Source of the DNA: a virus
Direction: 5' to 3' (one strand)
DNA length: 31,079 nucleotides
IMG/VR virus record: IMGVR_UViG_3300041402_000484
Span: 1 to 31,079 of that record
Shown: positions 13,291-23,019 of the stretch, piece after piece
Numbering within the stretch: the stretch's first letter is position 1
How the letters are laid out: each line of letters begins with the position of its first letter
Notes under the pieces: generated by a model
What the model saw: only the letters and a program-made list of their open reading frames with translations
What the model was told of the DNA's origin: nothing
Database searches by the model: none
Program-made: the position numbers and the translations under genes

Positions 13291-13814
13291 TGAGACTATA
13301 CTATCACGTTTATAAAAATTACAAGGGATTATTCAAAAAGAAACATAAAGGTAATACCCAGATGTTTACTATTCCCCATATCCCTTCTAATCAATACTTT
13401 ACTCATGGAGTTATAGTCGGAAGAATGAACGCACCAGGTGAGGAGTATGATGGTGCTCTCACTTTTATGACTATAACAATGGCCGAGATGTCAAAGATGA
13501 AGCAGTTTGTTGATGGGCTACAAATGGAGTTAGGAAAGAGTTATGAATTAGTTGAAGTTACTCCGGTTAATGTAACTGATCAAGGTGACTTGAACTACCT
13601 AGTGAAGGTTTTAAAGAAGGGGCCACATATTAAGTCAGACCTTGACATTATGTATGCTGATCATGCAACTAAGAAACTAGGACGAAAAATGTTTCTGATT
13701 AAGGGGGTCATTGATCTCTATACTGATAAGGTCAAAACTAATCAGTTGGGTATGGTTGCAATGAAAAAGATGGCTTTTCTTAGACGACCAAAAGTTGGAA
13801 TGCCGAGGGCATAA
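13290..13814 (+). CDS. Baseplate-cluster protein of unknown function, 174 aa
   Basis: The gene is linked by TAATG overlaps on both sides, to gp25-like and to the next gene, so its product is probably made at a similar level and belongs to the baseplate. The N-terminus is basic (VYKNYKGLFKKKHKGN); the middle is beta-rich (FTHGVIVGRMNAPGEEYDG) with a Met-rich helix (MTITMAEMSKMKQF); the end is basic again (RRPKVGMPRA). No named family is recognised. Only a weak ribosome site (TGGGAT) is seen, in keeping with coupled re-initiation. Confidence 0.75.
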   Translation: MRLYYHVYKNYKGLFKKKHKGNTQMFTIPHIPSNQYFTHGVIVGRMNAPGEEYDGALTFMTITMAEMSKMKQFVDGLQMELGKSYELVEVTPVNVTDQGDLNYLVKVLKKGPHIKSDLDIMYADHATKKLGRKMFLIKGVIDLYTDKVKTNQLGMVAMKKMAFLRRPKVGMPRA

Positions 13815-14497
13815 TGACAGACTACTTACAAAACTATCAGAGATTGTACGAGTACATCCACGAGTATCAGAGCCTCGTATATGATATTTATAGTAAGCAT
13901 GCCCCCAGATTTCTTATAACTTACTATAACATAAATAGAGAGACTACAATTTGGGAAGACGAATATGTCTTCGGTGGGTCTTACGAAAGAATTGGTGAAT
14001 TAACTGGAACGAGGTGGGACAAATATCTTCTTCTTCCAATATACTGGACCGATGAAGTAGCGACAGCATTTTCAGGTGAAGATATAGGTTACATAAAGGA
14101 AGGAGAAACATATATTACACTTCCAAACACCTACAACATTACACCATATCCTGGAGATTTGGTTAAACTTGAGCAGGAATACTTAAGGCCAGTCAATGAT
14201 GTCTACCCTCTTTTTATAGTCACAAATGCCGAAGTATCGGCAAACACAGATAGGAGATATTGGAAACTAAAAATTGAAGTTAGAGAAAGTGAGACAACTA
14301 CAAATGCTGACGAGCAAGTTTCTCGAATACTTGCATTTTTTGAATACACGAAGAAGATCTATGAGATTTCTGATGCTGCCTTTCTAACAAAAATGCTTAC
14401 CAAAAATGAAACACTTAGAGGAAGACTAAGAAGTCTCTTCGATGAAAATAGTGGTTTCTATTTCGTCGGAGATGGAGCAAATCCAGGAGACTGCTAA
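13814..14497 (+). CDS. Baseplate-cluster protein of unknown function, possible wedge component, 227 aa
   Basis: This protein lies between gp25-like and gp6-like genes, the place where T4-type phages often encode another wedge part such as gp53, but I see no decisive signature. The sequence is Tyr-rich at the N-terminus (YLQNYQRLYEYIHEYQSL) and has a beta-rich middle with PYPGDLVKLEQEYLRP and VYPLFIVTNAEVS. A long helical end follows. The start overlaps the previous stop. Candidate gp53 equivalence rests only on position and size (T4 gp53 is 196 residues). Confidence 0.7.
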   Translation: MTDYLQNYQRLYEYIHEYQSLVYDIYSKHAPRFLITYYNINRETTIWEDEYVFGGSYERIGELTGTRWDKYLLLPIYWTDEVATAFSGEDIGYIKEGETYITLPNTYNITPYPGDLVKLEQEYLRPVNDVYPLFIVTNAEVSANTDRRYWKLKIEVRESETTTNADEQVSRILAFFEYTKKIYEISDAAFLTKMLTKNETLRGRLRSLFDENSGFYFVGDGANPGDC

Positions 14498-14512
14498 GGG
14501 GATAAATTAAAT

Positions 14513-17113
14513 ATGGCTAATGATACAGTTTCTTCTACCGGTGCTTCAGAAACTACAATTTCTAGTCAAGTATACCTTTCGAGAGATAATACAAGAGAAC
14601 AGATTGCAAATCACTTGAAAACATACTTAGAATTAGAAAATGTTGATCTGACCAAATCGTCCTTCCTTTCTTTTATTGTGAATATAATATCTACCCTAAC
14701 TGGTAATATGATGTTTTACCAGATTTCCGCATATAGAGAATTCTTTCTAACCTCTGCCCAACTAGATGAATCTATTTTCAACCTCTCAGCATTTCTAGGT
14801 TACAATACTAAAGAGGCTATTTATTCAGTAGCTAATGTTTTAATCACAATGCCTTTTGGTTTTCCAGACGCCACTACTACATTTACAATTCCAGAAAACT
14901 TTGTATTTAAAGCACAAGAGATAGAATTTCTTGCATACTATAGAACCGATATTACAGTATTAAATAATCAAAACGTTGGAGTAAAAGTAACAGAGGGAAG
15001 TAACATTTTTAACCTCCCGGTCAATGTCGATACAACCGCCAATTTTAACTTCAGCTTCGTCCTTCCACTTAGGCAGTTCAAAGTTACCGTTCAAGAATTT
15101 CAGGTTGATGAAGATCTGAAAACCTACCAGTTTTCCACAATTGACGTACCTATTGATGGAAAAGTTGCTGGACAAATTGTAGAAGTTAGAGATCCAGGAA
15201 GTTCAGGTTGGGACTTGTGGGAAGAGTTTGAAAGTTTGTACCTAATGAGTTCGACAGATAAGGGGTACGTTTCAAGGAGAACTGGATTCGGGAGACGACT
15301 ATTTTTTGGCAATGGTTTGATGGGAGTACAACCTATACCTGGTTCTACAGTAAGAGTTACTGTACAGGAGACCGAAGGTGCAGATGGAAATGTTATAGCT
15401 GGTTCGATTAAGTCAGGAGAGAGAATTTATAACGTAACCGATGCGGGTGTACAACAGATAGTCAATTACTCTGTCATAAATCCAAGCCCAGCAACGGGCG
15501 GTGAAGATGAAGAAGATATTGAAGATATCAGAAGTAATGCAATTGCTAATATAAAATCTCTTGGACGACTTGTAACTTATGATGACTACGCCCATACTGA
15601 TGTTGTACTAACAAGTACAGACGAGGACCTTGTTTCTCCAATCGCACCAAATTCATTAGCAATTCTAAAGAGATCAGACATTAAAGTCAATGAAATAATG
15701 CTATTTACTACCCTCTTATATGGCACAGAAAATGGTACAACTGAAGATGATACACTAACAGTAGTTGATCAACTAGTTCCAATGAGAAATGCTTGGTTTA
15801 CAGTTGACTCCACTGCTCCAATAACTACCGTCTATATAGAGAGAGGAACTGTCATACCACTTGATGGAGTAGACTACTATACTCTATTCGATATATCCAC
15901 TGACAACATTTATAATAAAGCTGCTTACTATCACTATATTATGGATCAGATTTCTCAAAATCCACTTCTTGTAACTGGTTATGGAGTTGAGTACAATCTA
16001 GTTGCAACAACTTTATCTGTTCAAAGGTCTGGTAGCCAGGCAATATTCAGACTCCTATACTCTACAACTGAAGTCGATTATGCTACAACTACCTGCGAAA
16101 TGAAGATCCTTCAAGACTCTTCAACATATGCAATGGTTAACGATTCAGTCAATGAATACTATGAAGTTATTATTGATCCATATACTGATCTACCAGAGGA
16201 CACTCTTACAATACAATTTACTCTTAGTACAGTAACTGAAACCTTTGCAAGATATGAAAATGAGTTGGTCTTTAGGCAATCTCTAGATGACTTTATGATA
16301 TCTAATCTAACAGCAAATGATGCTACTTCACCTACTCAAATTACAATCTATGATGTCCCGGTTATTCAAGCTGAATATTATGATGGAATTAACCAGGCAA
16401 ACTTTGAATTAATAGTCCTACAAAATATGCTAGCCACAATGGACTTCGTAGACTATAGGATGCTGACAGACTTCACCAACCTTAAATTTGCTCACACAAC
16501 TGGAACCATGAGCGGTATGCAACGAAATGAGGTCTCTAGGTTTCCAGTAATTGATATTGGACTAACGACTGTGCCCGTTGCGCCATCATTAGGTGATAGA
16601 TATATTGTCAGTGGATTTGAAGATGGGGCGTGGGAAGGACATAAGGATGACATAGCTGAGTGTTCCGATGCTACTTCTGTTACTTGGATTTTCACAGAGC
16701 CCATTACAGATGATATAGTATATGTAACAAATAAGGGCGTGAAATACATTTATACAGGTGTTGGTGGTTGGGTTGTTCCAATATATGAAATTCCACTACA
16801 GTTAGAAATGGAGGTACACCGAGATCCTCTTTATCCAGATTCAGCAACAAAGTTATCAAACGATATTAAGGCAGCATTAATTGCAGCATTCACTGATAGG
16901 TTTGGGGTTAATGCGACAATCTACCGATCTGAAATTATAGATATAGTTCAGGAAATTTTTGGAGTAAATCACGTTGCTCTCCTCAAACCTGAGTCAAATA
17001 TCTTCTTTGTGTTCGATCCCTATAAGGATTTTACACAACAAGAATTACTTGAGTATGGGCCAGAGTATATATTCTTTACAGAAGATGACATTTCAATTGC
17101 TATATACGGTTAG
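14513..17113 (+). CDS. Baseplate wedge protein, T4 gp6-like, with inserted DUF2793-like domain, 866 aa
   Basis: The N-terminus (VYLSRDNTREQIANHLKTYL, then LTGNMMFYQISAYREFFLTS and SAFLGYNTKEA) is typical of gp6/baseplate J-like proteins, which dimerise into the ring joining six wedges. A RRTGFGRRLFFGNGLMGVQP segment and TGGEDEEDIEDIRSNAI are the usual J-domain landmarks. T4 gp6 is 660 residues. The extra length is partly explained by residues about 683-755, which read as a DUF2793-like module (SLGDRYIVSGF, GAWEGH, W-I-F-T-E-P, KYIYTGVGGW) normally found on tail fibres. The C-terminus returns to a wedge-type fold (LSNDIKAALIAAFTDRFGV). AAGGGGAT lies ahead of the ATG. Confidence 0.85.
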   Translation: MANDTVSSTGASETTISSQVYLSRDNTREQIANHLKTYLELENVDLTKSSFLSFIVNIISTLTGNMMFYQISAYREFFLTSAQLDESIFNLSAFLGYNTKEAIYSVANVLITMPFGFPDATTTFTIPENFVFKAQEIEFLAYYRTDITVLNNQNVGVKVTEGSNIFNLPVNVDTTANFNFSFVLPLRQFKVTVQEFQVDEDLKTYQFSTIDVPIDGKVAGQIVEVRDPGSSGWDLWEEFESLYLMSSTDKGYVSRRTGFGRRLFFGNGLMGVQPIPGSTVRVTVQETEGADGNVIAGSIKSGERIYNVTDAGVQQIVNYSVINPSPATGGEDEEDIEDIRSNAIANIKSLGRLVTYDDYAHTDVVLTSTDEDLVSPIAPNSLAILKRSDIKVNEIMLFTTLLYGTENGTTEDDTLTVVDQLVPMRNAWFTVDSTAPITTVYIERGTVIPLDGVDYYTLFDISTDNIYNKAAYYHYIMDQISQNPLLVTGYGVEYNLVATTLSVQRSGSQAIFRLLYSTTEVDYATTTCEMKILQDSSTYAMVNDSVNEYYEVIIDPYTDLPEDTLTIQFTLSTVTETFARYENELVFRQSLDDFMISNLTANDATSPTQITIYDVPVIQAEYYDGINQANFELIVLQNMLATMDFVDYRMLTDFTNLKFAHTTGTMSGMQRNEVSRFPVIDIGLTTVPVAPSLGDRYIVSGFEDGAWEGHKDDIAECSDATSVTWIFTEPITDDIVYVTNKGVKYIYTGVGGWVVPIYEIPLQLEMEVHRDPLYPDSATKLSNDIKAALIAAFTDRFGVNATIYRSEIIDIVQEIFGVNHVALLKPESNIFFVFDPYKDFTQQELLEYGPEYIFFTEDDISIAIYG

Positions 17114-17118
17114 GAGAT

Positions 17119-18231
17119 ATGGAAACATTATACCAAAAGTCAAAAATTAATATTCCAAGACTTAAAAGGTACATGCTACGTACTGTCGGAGATGAGCTGA
17201 GTAAGTTGGTTGAACCTTGTCACTACCCTGCAGTCAAGAAACATTTTTATGAAATACTTAGTATGGTTGGGCTGAAGGAGAGAGACATAAAAGAATTTAG
17301 AAATAGATTTTATGTTGGGATAGGACCAAAGGCTGGATTACTAGTTAAAGAGATTCAAACAAACTTACTCATATTTACTATGTACGCTGCTTTAAAGAAA
17401 AGAGACAAACTACTATTTCAGACAGTATTAACTTATATGGGAATTAGATATTACTCAAACTTAATGCATAGACAAATTCCATATTGTAATCCCGATCTCT
17501 TTAAATATGCTCTTGAACATTTAACAAAGACTCATCTCTTTGCTCGTGAGAAAACTATTCCTAGTGCTGTCATGTTCCTATCAAAAGAGATGGCTAAGAA
17601 ACACATACCACCTATTCAGGAGGCAAATCCTGATAAAATAGCTGACTTTATATTAGCCTATCGACACAGATTATCTCAGAGCATAAGAAGTTTTGCATCG
17701 TTATATTACTATGCTGCAAAAGAGGGAGTCGCAATAAAGAAACCATACGAACCTGAAGAAGGTATGGAAGATCCTGCTGAATTACAGAAGATGGAAAAGG
17801 CTGGAAAAGTAATTGATCAAATCGTTAAAAAGATAACAGTTTACAAAACCGTAGATAAGAAAGCAGTTGACGAAGCTAAAAAACTAACAAAAGTAAGTTC
17901 CGTATTGGCCCAGCAAATTGCGAAAACTGTGATTGATTTGAAATACTCAGATGATATTAAGATGATACTACAACTCTATCTCAAAAATGTGAAAAGTGTA
18001 AAACAAATTTGTGGCAAGGATTACTACAATTACGTAAAGAAGTTAATGGCTGTGAAAAGACTTGGGAATCGTGTGAGTTTCAAACAGGTGGTTGGTGATA
18101 CTTTAATGAAGATAGCCGTTGACTTGAACTATGTTGATAGGTATGATAGGTTTACTACTCAAACTAAGTTTGTTATCAATTTATATCTCGCCTACTACAT
18201 CACCATGGTCCTAAGAAATTCCGTCTGTTAG
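17119..18231 (+). CDS. Helical, basic structural-cluster protein of unknown function, 370 aa
   Basis: The protein is almost entirely helical, Lys- and Tyr-rich, with no Cys-motif or signal peptide. Recognisable stretches are YALEHLTKTHLFAREKT, FASLYYYAAKEG and VKKITVYKTVDKKAVDEAKK. It follows the gp6-like gene by 5 bases with TTAGGAGAT before the ATG, so it is probably a virion or assembly protein. The last base pairs of its stop overlap the stop of the convergent tail gene (TTAG at 18228-18231). I do not recognise the family. Confidence 0.7.
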   Translation: METLYQKSKINIPRLKRYMLRTVGDELSKLVEPCHYPAVKKHFYEILSMVGLKERDIKEFRNRFYVGIGPKAGLLVKEIQTNLLIFTMYAALKKRDKLLFQTVLTYMGIRYYSNLMHRQIPYCNPDLFKYALEHLTKTHLFAREKTIPSAVMFLSKEMAKKHIPPIQEANPDKIADFILAYRHRLSQSIRSFASLYYYAAKEGVAIKKPYEPEEGMEDPAELQKMEKAGKVIDQIVKKITVYKTVDKKAVDEAKKLTKVSSVLAQQIAKTVIDLKYSDDIKMILQLYLKNVKSVKQICGKDYYNYVKKLMAVKRLGNRVSFKQVVGDTLMKIAVDLNYVDRYDRFTTQTKFVINLYLAYYITMVLRNSVC

Positions 18232-19418
18232 AAACCAAGAAAATCCCTAGCTCTATCTATTAAACTATCATAAGTATCTTCAGCTGCCTGTGAAACTCTT
18301 GGTGTAGGTGTAGTAGTTGGTTCTTCCCTAGTAGGAGCTCGTTGTACTGTAGTTGGAGTAGGTTCTGTGACTGGAGTAGGTGTATAACCCACTGGAGTCT
18401 TGTAGACTTTTTCTGTGGATCCTACATCAATCATATTTTTAGCATAGTCTGCGAGTGTAGGTCTATTACCTTCTGATATATTTGTTTTACCTGCAACCAT
18501 ACTATTATACAGACTACCAATATCCAACCTCACATCTACAATACCCATTCTCTGATTATAAGCAAATGATTGTTGATCCCCCCCTTTTATAACTGCCACA
18601 TTTCCTATGAATGATGGATCCACTTTAAATATTCCAGGACAATCAATTGCTTGTAAGAAGGGCCAACTGTAAGTCTGACCATCCTGTGTCTGGGGGACTG
18701 CAAGAAGTAGGAGAGCAATTATTGGTCCTACGATATATTTCTGAGTGGCCCTTTTATCACCTGGTTTGGGATTGTAGAGCCTTATTGTCAATTGATATGA
18801 TGGTGTAAAACCACTATTCTTCCATACTTGAGGAAAGTCGACTCTTGCACCAGCCATCATTCTATTGATAAGACCTATGGCTCTTGCTCCACCCGCACCC
18901 AACTCATCAGATTTTGCAAGTTCACTCAGTGCTGCTGTAGTTTTTCCCACTCCACCAACAATACCACCACCAACTCTCTCAAGCATTGCCCCAGCACCGC
19001 CACCCATTTTTGCACCAATTGTTTGTAAAGTTTTCGCAGCTTGCGAAAGGGCCTGAGTACCAGTACGAGCACCCAACACTTGAGCTAATTCTCCTGCACC
19101 CTGACTAGCAATATCAGTAATCTTATTTATAAAACTTTCTCCATATTCATTTTGAAAACTGTCTGTTGGAAAGTTGTCGGCCAGGAATGCTATCTTGATA
19201 GAATCTCTTTCAAGTTTAAACCCATGATAATTTAGCAATTCATTATACGGCTTCCATGCCTTCTTAGCTGTATATAGAGACAAACCCAAGGAGAATACCG
19301 GAACTTGAGGATATATAGTAGCAACAGGCATTGTATTCTTAATCATATTGTTGCTAACAAAAGTATCGGGCGGAAGTCCCCAAGTTGGAGCTAACGTGAT
19401 TAAACTTTTATCTCCCAT
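18228..19418 (-). CDS. Probable tail tube cap/baseplate protein, T4 gp48/gp54-like, 396 aa
   Basis: Location supports the call: in T4 the gp48 and gp54 genes directly follow the tape measure, and this gene follows it by 11 bases on the same strand. The sequence has VDFPQVWKNSGFTPSYQLTI, a Y-I-V-G-P-I-I-A-L-L-L-L-A-V-P segment and a late VDVRLDIGSLYNSMVAG, a pattern I associate with tube-initiator proteins. An Ala/Gly-rich helical insertion (about 105-190) separates the N-terminal part. A Thr/Pro-rich low-complexity linker (TPTPVTEPTPTTVQ) precedes the C-terminus. AAGGAGAGTTTAA is ahead of the ATG. The assignment is by resemblance and context; gp54 versus gp48 cannot be decided. Confidence 0.55.
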   Translation of the reverse strand: MGDKSLITLAPTWGLPPDTFVSNNMIKNTMPVATIYPQVPVFSLGLSLYTAKKAWKPYNELLNYHGFKLERDSIKIAFLADNFPTDSFQNEYGESFINKITDIASQGAGELAQVLGARTGTQALSQAAKTLQTIGAKMGGGAGAMLERVGGGIVGGVGKTTAALSELAKSDELGAGGARAIGLINRMMAGARVDFPQVWKNSGFTPSYQLTIRLYNPKPGDKRATQKYIVGPIIALLLLAVPQTQDGQTYSWPFLQAIDCPGIFKVDPSFIGNVAVIKGGDQQSFAYNQRMGIVDVRLDIGSLYNSMVAGKTNISEGNRPTLADYAKNMIDVGSTEKVYKTPVGYTPTPVTEPTPTTVQRAPTREEPTTTPTPRVSQAAEDTYDSLIDRARDFLGF

Positions 19419-19429
19419 TTAAACTCTCC

Positions 19430-22111
19430 TTATAAACCTCTAACTACATCATCCATGTGGGGGTCATGATCCCCCCTTTGCTGTCCACCACCACCTTGTG
19501 TAATAGCAGTTTGTTGACTACTTATCTGAGTACTGGAGCTGAGATTTGTCACTACGGCTGCAGTTTGATCAGCAGTCTCTTTCATTTCTTTAAGAGTTTT
19601 CTTGCCCATCTCAACTATAGGTTCAGTCTGCATAATGAAGTCCATCGCAGCACCACGAGCAAGTGCTACTTTATCTGTAGTAACTCCTCTAGCTTTCTCC
19701 ATAGCAGCTTGACCAGCTAGAACTGCTTTGTCTAATGCATCTTTGCTCTTAACAGTTCCGGCCAGAGCCTCAAGACCAACAGGTTTAAATTGTGACTTAA
19801 GGAAACCTAAGAAACGTTTTTCCCTTTCGGTCCCGTATTTGCTTGGATCAGTAAGTGGCATCTTCTTTCCAGCTACCTTTCCAAATTCAATTCTAGCCCT
19901 TGAAACTTGATCGAAACCATATGGAATATACTCACCAATGTGTTGTTCCATAAACTTTTGTTGAGCAGCCTGTATAACCATCCAAGACTCGCTTCCACCT
20001 ACGCCACCAAAATAATACCTCTTTCTTATTTCTTCCGCTGTTCCGCCAAGAGTTGTCCTCATCCTAGCTCCGTGTACTGCTTCAACTCTTTCTCGACCAC
20101 GACCACCGGAAGCCTCTTTAGTTCTTCTCATTCCTTCTTCAACTTTTTGCCAATCTGCTGAAATCTGCTCCTGAAACCTTTTTGAACGTTTTTCCATATA
20201 TGGTTCAACTAGAAATTTGTTTATCGCAGTTCCAATAATAGCTCCAGCAGCACCTCCAAGTATGACAGCTAAGGCTGGCCCACTAAATATTGCTCCTATT
20301 ATGGCGGGCAGTACCCGCGTTATTAGCAAAGGTATTGCCCGAGCCAATAATGGAATAAGAGTTCTACTCAGAAACCTCAGCCCTATACCACCTATACCAC
20401 CAATGAGACTTTTAACAAAACCGAAGGCCAACATAATCCATTTTAGTATACCACGACCCATGCCTCTAATCCTTCTACGAACACGATCCATTGAATCTTT
20501 TACTTTATCTATCCCTCGAACGAACTTCTTTTGTAAACCTCTCTGATCTTCTAGCAGCAAAGTTTGATCTTGTTGTATCTGTATACCCTCTTCTCTCCAC
20601 ATTGCCCACTTATCTAATCTATTGTAGAGATGATCAACAATATACTCTATCTTTTGCATAGTAGTCAATGGAAGTACCTTGGTTTCTTCTTTTTTCTCAA
20701 ACAATTTTTTAAATGGGGCTGTTAGAAGCTCTGTAAACCCTCGCTTCTTAGTCCAAAATTCCTTCGTTTCTTCACTAGTCTTTGCACTTCTCTGAACTGC
20801 CCATTCAATAGGACCAGTAATAGCTCTTAGCGACTTACCTGCAATAGACCATCTTCGCCTTTCAACTTCTTCAATTTGTTTGTAATCTCTGCCGGTTATT
20901 ACACCTGATATATCTTGTAGAGCTTCAGACGATGCTCTAGCATGAGCAATTACTTTGTCAGACTGATACATCATTCCAGTATAGGTTGTTCCAGCAATAC
21001 TAACTAAATTTTCAAATGGATTTTTTCCAGTTTTTGGAAGATCGGCCTCATATCCACCCCTTTTTTTGAATAAAATAGTACCGGGTAGTGCGAACACTTT
21101 ACCGATCACGCCTACACTCCAGAGGAAGTTTCTTATAAGAGGATTCTCATAAAGCATAGTTGACATGGCAATTCTAAATCTATTACCAATACCAATGAGA
21201 CCAAAGACAAGTCTTCTCTGAAGTCTTATCATTTGCTGTTGCCAAGGTAATTGATATTCTTCAAACGTATCAGCATAAGCGCTTAGGAATGATCTTATCA
21301 TTCCCTTTCTCTCTTGTGGACCACGTCGAAGGGTATATGTCTCAATACTGTGTTGACGTTTTGACATAGTAGCTAAAAGACGATTAAATATTTTTATTGG
21401 TTTAGCAGCAATTTGGACTGCCTCTTCAGCTGGTGCTTTTAACTCATCTATCTTCTTCAGCAAGGCATCAATCGGCATTATAACTTCTGCCTTATGTACT
21501 TCCGCTAACCCTCCCTTGCCAATTACACCACCTGCTTGGAGTTTAGGTATTGCCTCCGCTTCCGCTCTTTTCCCTTTACCAAATATACCTTTAACTCTCT
21601 CAAAACCTGTAGTGAAAAGACCCTTAAACTTTCCACCAACCGAAGAGATGGCATCACCAAGTGTAGTCTTGATTCTTTGTGCAGCAGATTTGAAGACGTC
21701 AGTTTCCATGAATTTGGATGCGAAATATCCAAATATTGGGGAAGCTCGTGCAAGACCCATTGCGACAATGTTTTCTTTCTTAAAACTTATATCTTCACTT
21801 ATTGCTTTTCCATATTGTCCAATGGCTTCTTTTGTTGCTAGAGCAGTTCCAATGGTGATCTTTCTCGTCCCCACTGCAACCTCTCTAACAACTGCGCTAA
21901 GACTTCGAAGGACAGAACTGGTTGCTTTAGAAACTTGTTCAATTCCTTCTTGTGTGCCTATATCTTTTATCTCATCAATTCTTTGTTCAATGCCCGCTTG
22001 CATTTTTGCAGCAGCGGCGCTAACTCCACCAATATTCTTTAACCTCTCTTCATACTCTTGCTCGGCAGTTTTCTTTAACTCCTCAGTGGAATCAAATTCA
22101 TCATCCGGCAT
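19430..22111 (-). CDS. Tail tape measure protein, 893 aa
   Basis: Length, helical content and central hydrophobic stretches (about 560-640: LKWIMLAFGFVKSLIGGIGG and AVILGGAAGAIIGTAI) are typical of tape measure proteins, which set tail length and later leave the tail with the DNA. The motif LQAGGVIGKGGLAEVHKAEV with I-M-P (191-213) is a familiar tape measure signature. With the usual rule of about 1.5 angstroms per residue, 893 residues predict a tail near 130 nm. The C-terminus is Gln/Thr/Gly-rich. AAGGAGATCTAA is ahead of the ATG. It follows the HExxH gene by 13 bases. Confidence 0.85.
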   Translation of the reverse strand: MPDDEFDSTEELKKTAEQEYEERLKNIGGVSAAAAKMQAGIEQRIDEIKDIGTQEGIEQVSKATSSVLRSLSAVVREVAVGTRKITIGTALATKEAIGQYGKAISEDISFKKENIVAMGLARASPIFGYFASKFMETDVFKSAAQRIKTTLGDAISSVGGKFKGLFTTGFERVKGIFGKGKRAEAEAIPKLQAGGVIGKGGLAEVHKAEVIMPIDALLKKIDELKAPAEEAVQIAAKPIKIFNRLLATMSKRQHSIETYTLRRGPQERKGMIRSFLSAYADTFEEYQLPWQQQMIRLQRRLVFGLIGIGNRFRIAMSTMLYENPLIRNFLWSVGVIGKVFALPGTILFKKRGGYEADLPKTGKNPFENLVSIAGTTYTGMMYQSDKVIAHARASSEALQDISGVITGRDYKQIEEVERRRWSIAGKSLRAITGPIEWAVQRSAKTSEETKEFWTKKRGFTELLTAPFKKLFEKKEETKVLPLTTMQKIEYIVDHLYNRLDKWAMWREEGIQIQQDQTLLLEDQRGLQKKFVRGIDKVKDSMDRVRRRIRGMGRGILKWIMLAFGFVKSLIGGIGGIGLRFLSRTLIPLLARAIPLLITRVLPAIIGAIFSGPALAVILGGAAGAIIGTAINKFLVEPYMEKRSKRFQEQISADWQKVEEGMRRTKEASGGRGRERVEAVHGARMRTTLGGTAEEIRKRYYFGGVGGSESWMVIQAAQQKFMEQHIGEYIPYGFDQVSRARIEFGKVAGKKMPLTDPSKYGTEREKRFLGFLKSQFKPVGLEALAGTVKSKDALDKAVLAGQAAMEKARGVTTDKVALARGAAMDFIMQTEPIVEMGKKTLKEMKETADQTAAVVTNLSSSTQISSQQTAITQGGGGQQRGDHDPHMDDVVRGL

Positions 22112-22124
22112 TTAGATCTCCTTT

Positions 22125-23009
22125 TTACTTAAACATTTTATATATACTTGACCTCATCTTTATTTCACTAGATACAGAAATAACCTCAGAGACTACAAAT
22201 AACTCTTGAATTGGTATAGTGTCACTTACCCCTCCAAATGTAGATTGATATGCCTTCTGGAGAGGATTAAGAATATGTGTATATTTGCTCCTTGCACTCA
22301 AGAACATACGAACACTTTTAGAATAAAATTTCAGAATAGTAATATAATCCATCAACCTTTTATCAAACTCTTTACCTTTTAGGCCAGAATATTTTCTTAA
22401 ATGTTTATTTAAGTAATTGTAATATCGTTTGAGAAGAGCATTAGATAATCCCACTCCAGCAACTCTCTTTTCAATGGAAGCAATGAATCTTACAATGTTT
22501 TCCATTTCTTTAACTGGTTTTCCACCGAACTCAAAAATTTCATTGAAGTATGCATAGTAGAACTTATTTAATTCTTTCTTAAAAGCGGAGTAAAATTTAG
22601 TTGGTTTTTTGTCTGCAAACATATGAATACATTCGTGAATAGTAATTTCAGATAAGACCTTATTAGAAGCAAAACCCCACTTGTTTATATGATTATCAAC
22701 TAAGATAATAACCTTCTTGGAACTAGGATCATAAAAACCAGCAATATGTCTTATTGCACCTTTCTCATTAATCACAAACTTTCTAATTTTTCTTACCCCT
22801 TTTGTCATCCAACAAGGAATAACTGTTTTCTCCTTAATTAGTTTTCTTATATCATCCGCAACAGGTTTAGTAATTGAAACTTTTGATATTGACTGCAAGA
22901 ACATAAAATTCAGAGTCTTTGATCCATATAGAGGCTCACCATCTATGCGTGCTACAACATGAGGCGCAACGGGAAGTGCAAAAAATTCTTGCTGAATAAC
23001 ATCGCTCAT
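22125..23009 (-). CDS. HExxH-containing protein, possible zinc metallopeptidase, 294 aa
   Basis: Residues 125-129 read HECIH within a helix (EITIHECIHMFADKK), the classical HExxH zinc site, where two His bind zinc and the Glu is catalytic. The third ligand is not certain; the acidic YFNEIFEFGG region downstream is a candidate. The rest is helical and basic. Position between terminase large subunit and tape measure suggests a virion or assembly role, such as maturation cleavage or envelope/peptidoglycan penetration, but it does not look like a known prohead protease. TTAGGAGCAAAAGT is ahead of the ATG. An incidental HExxH is possible. Confidence 0.65.
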   Translation of the reverse strand: MSDVIQQEFFALPVAPHVVARIDGEPLYGSKTLNFMFLQSISKVSITKPVADDIRKLIKEKTVIPCWMTKGVRKIRKFVINEKGAIRHIAGFYDPSSKKVIILVDNHINKWGFASNKVLSEITIHECIHMFADKKPTKFYSAFKKELNKFYYAYFNEIFEFGGKPVKEMENIVRFIASIEKRVAGVGLSNALLKRYYNYLNKHLRKYSGLKGKEFDKRLMDYITILKFYSKSVRMFLSARSKYTHILNPLQKAYQSTFGGVSDTIPIQELFVVSEVISVSSEIKMRSSIYKMFK

Positions 23010-23019
23010 ACTTTTGCTC

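Noticed and set aside
18828-19056. Plus-strand frames inside the gp48/54-like gene
   Set aside because: Ser/Pro/Cys-rich shadow frames of the Ala/Gly-rich part of the minus-strand gene.
21516-22115. A 199-codon plus-strand frame opposite the tape measure N-terminus
   Set aside because: Antisense to a clear tape measure gene, no ribosome site, composition typical of an antisense shadow.
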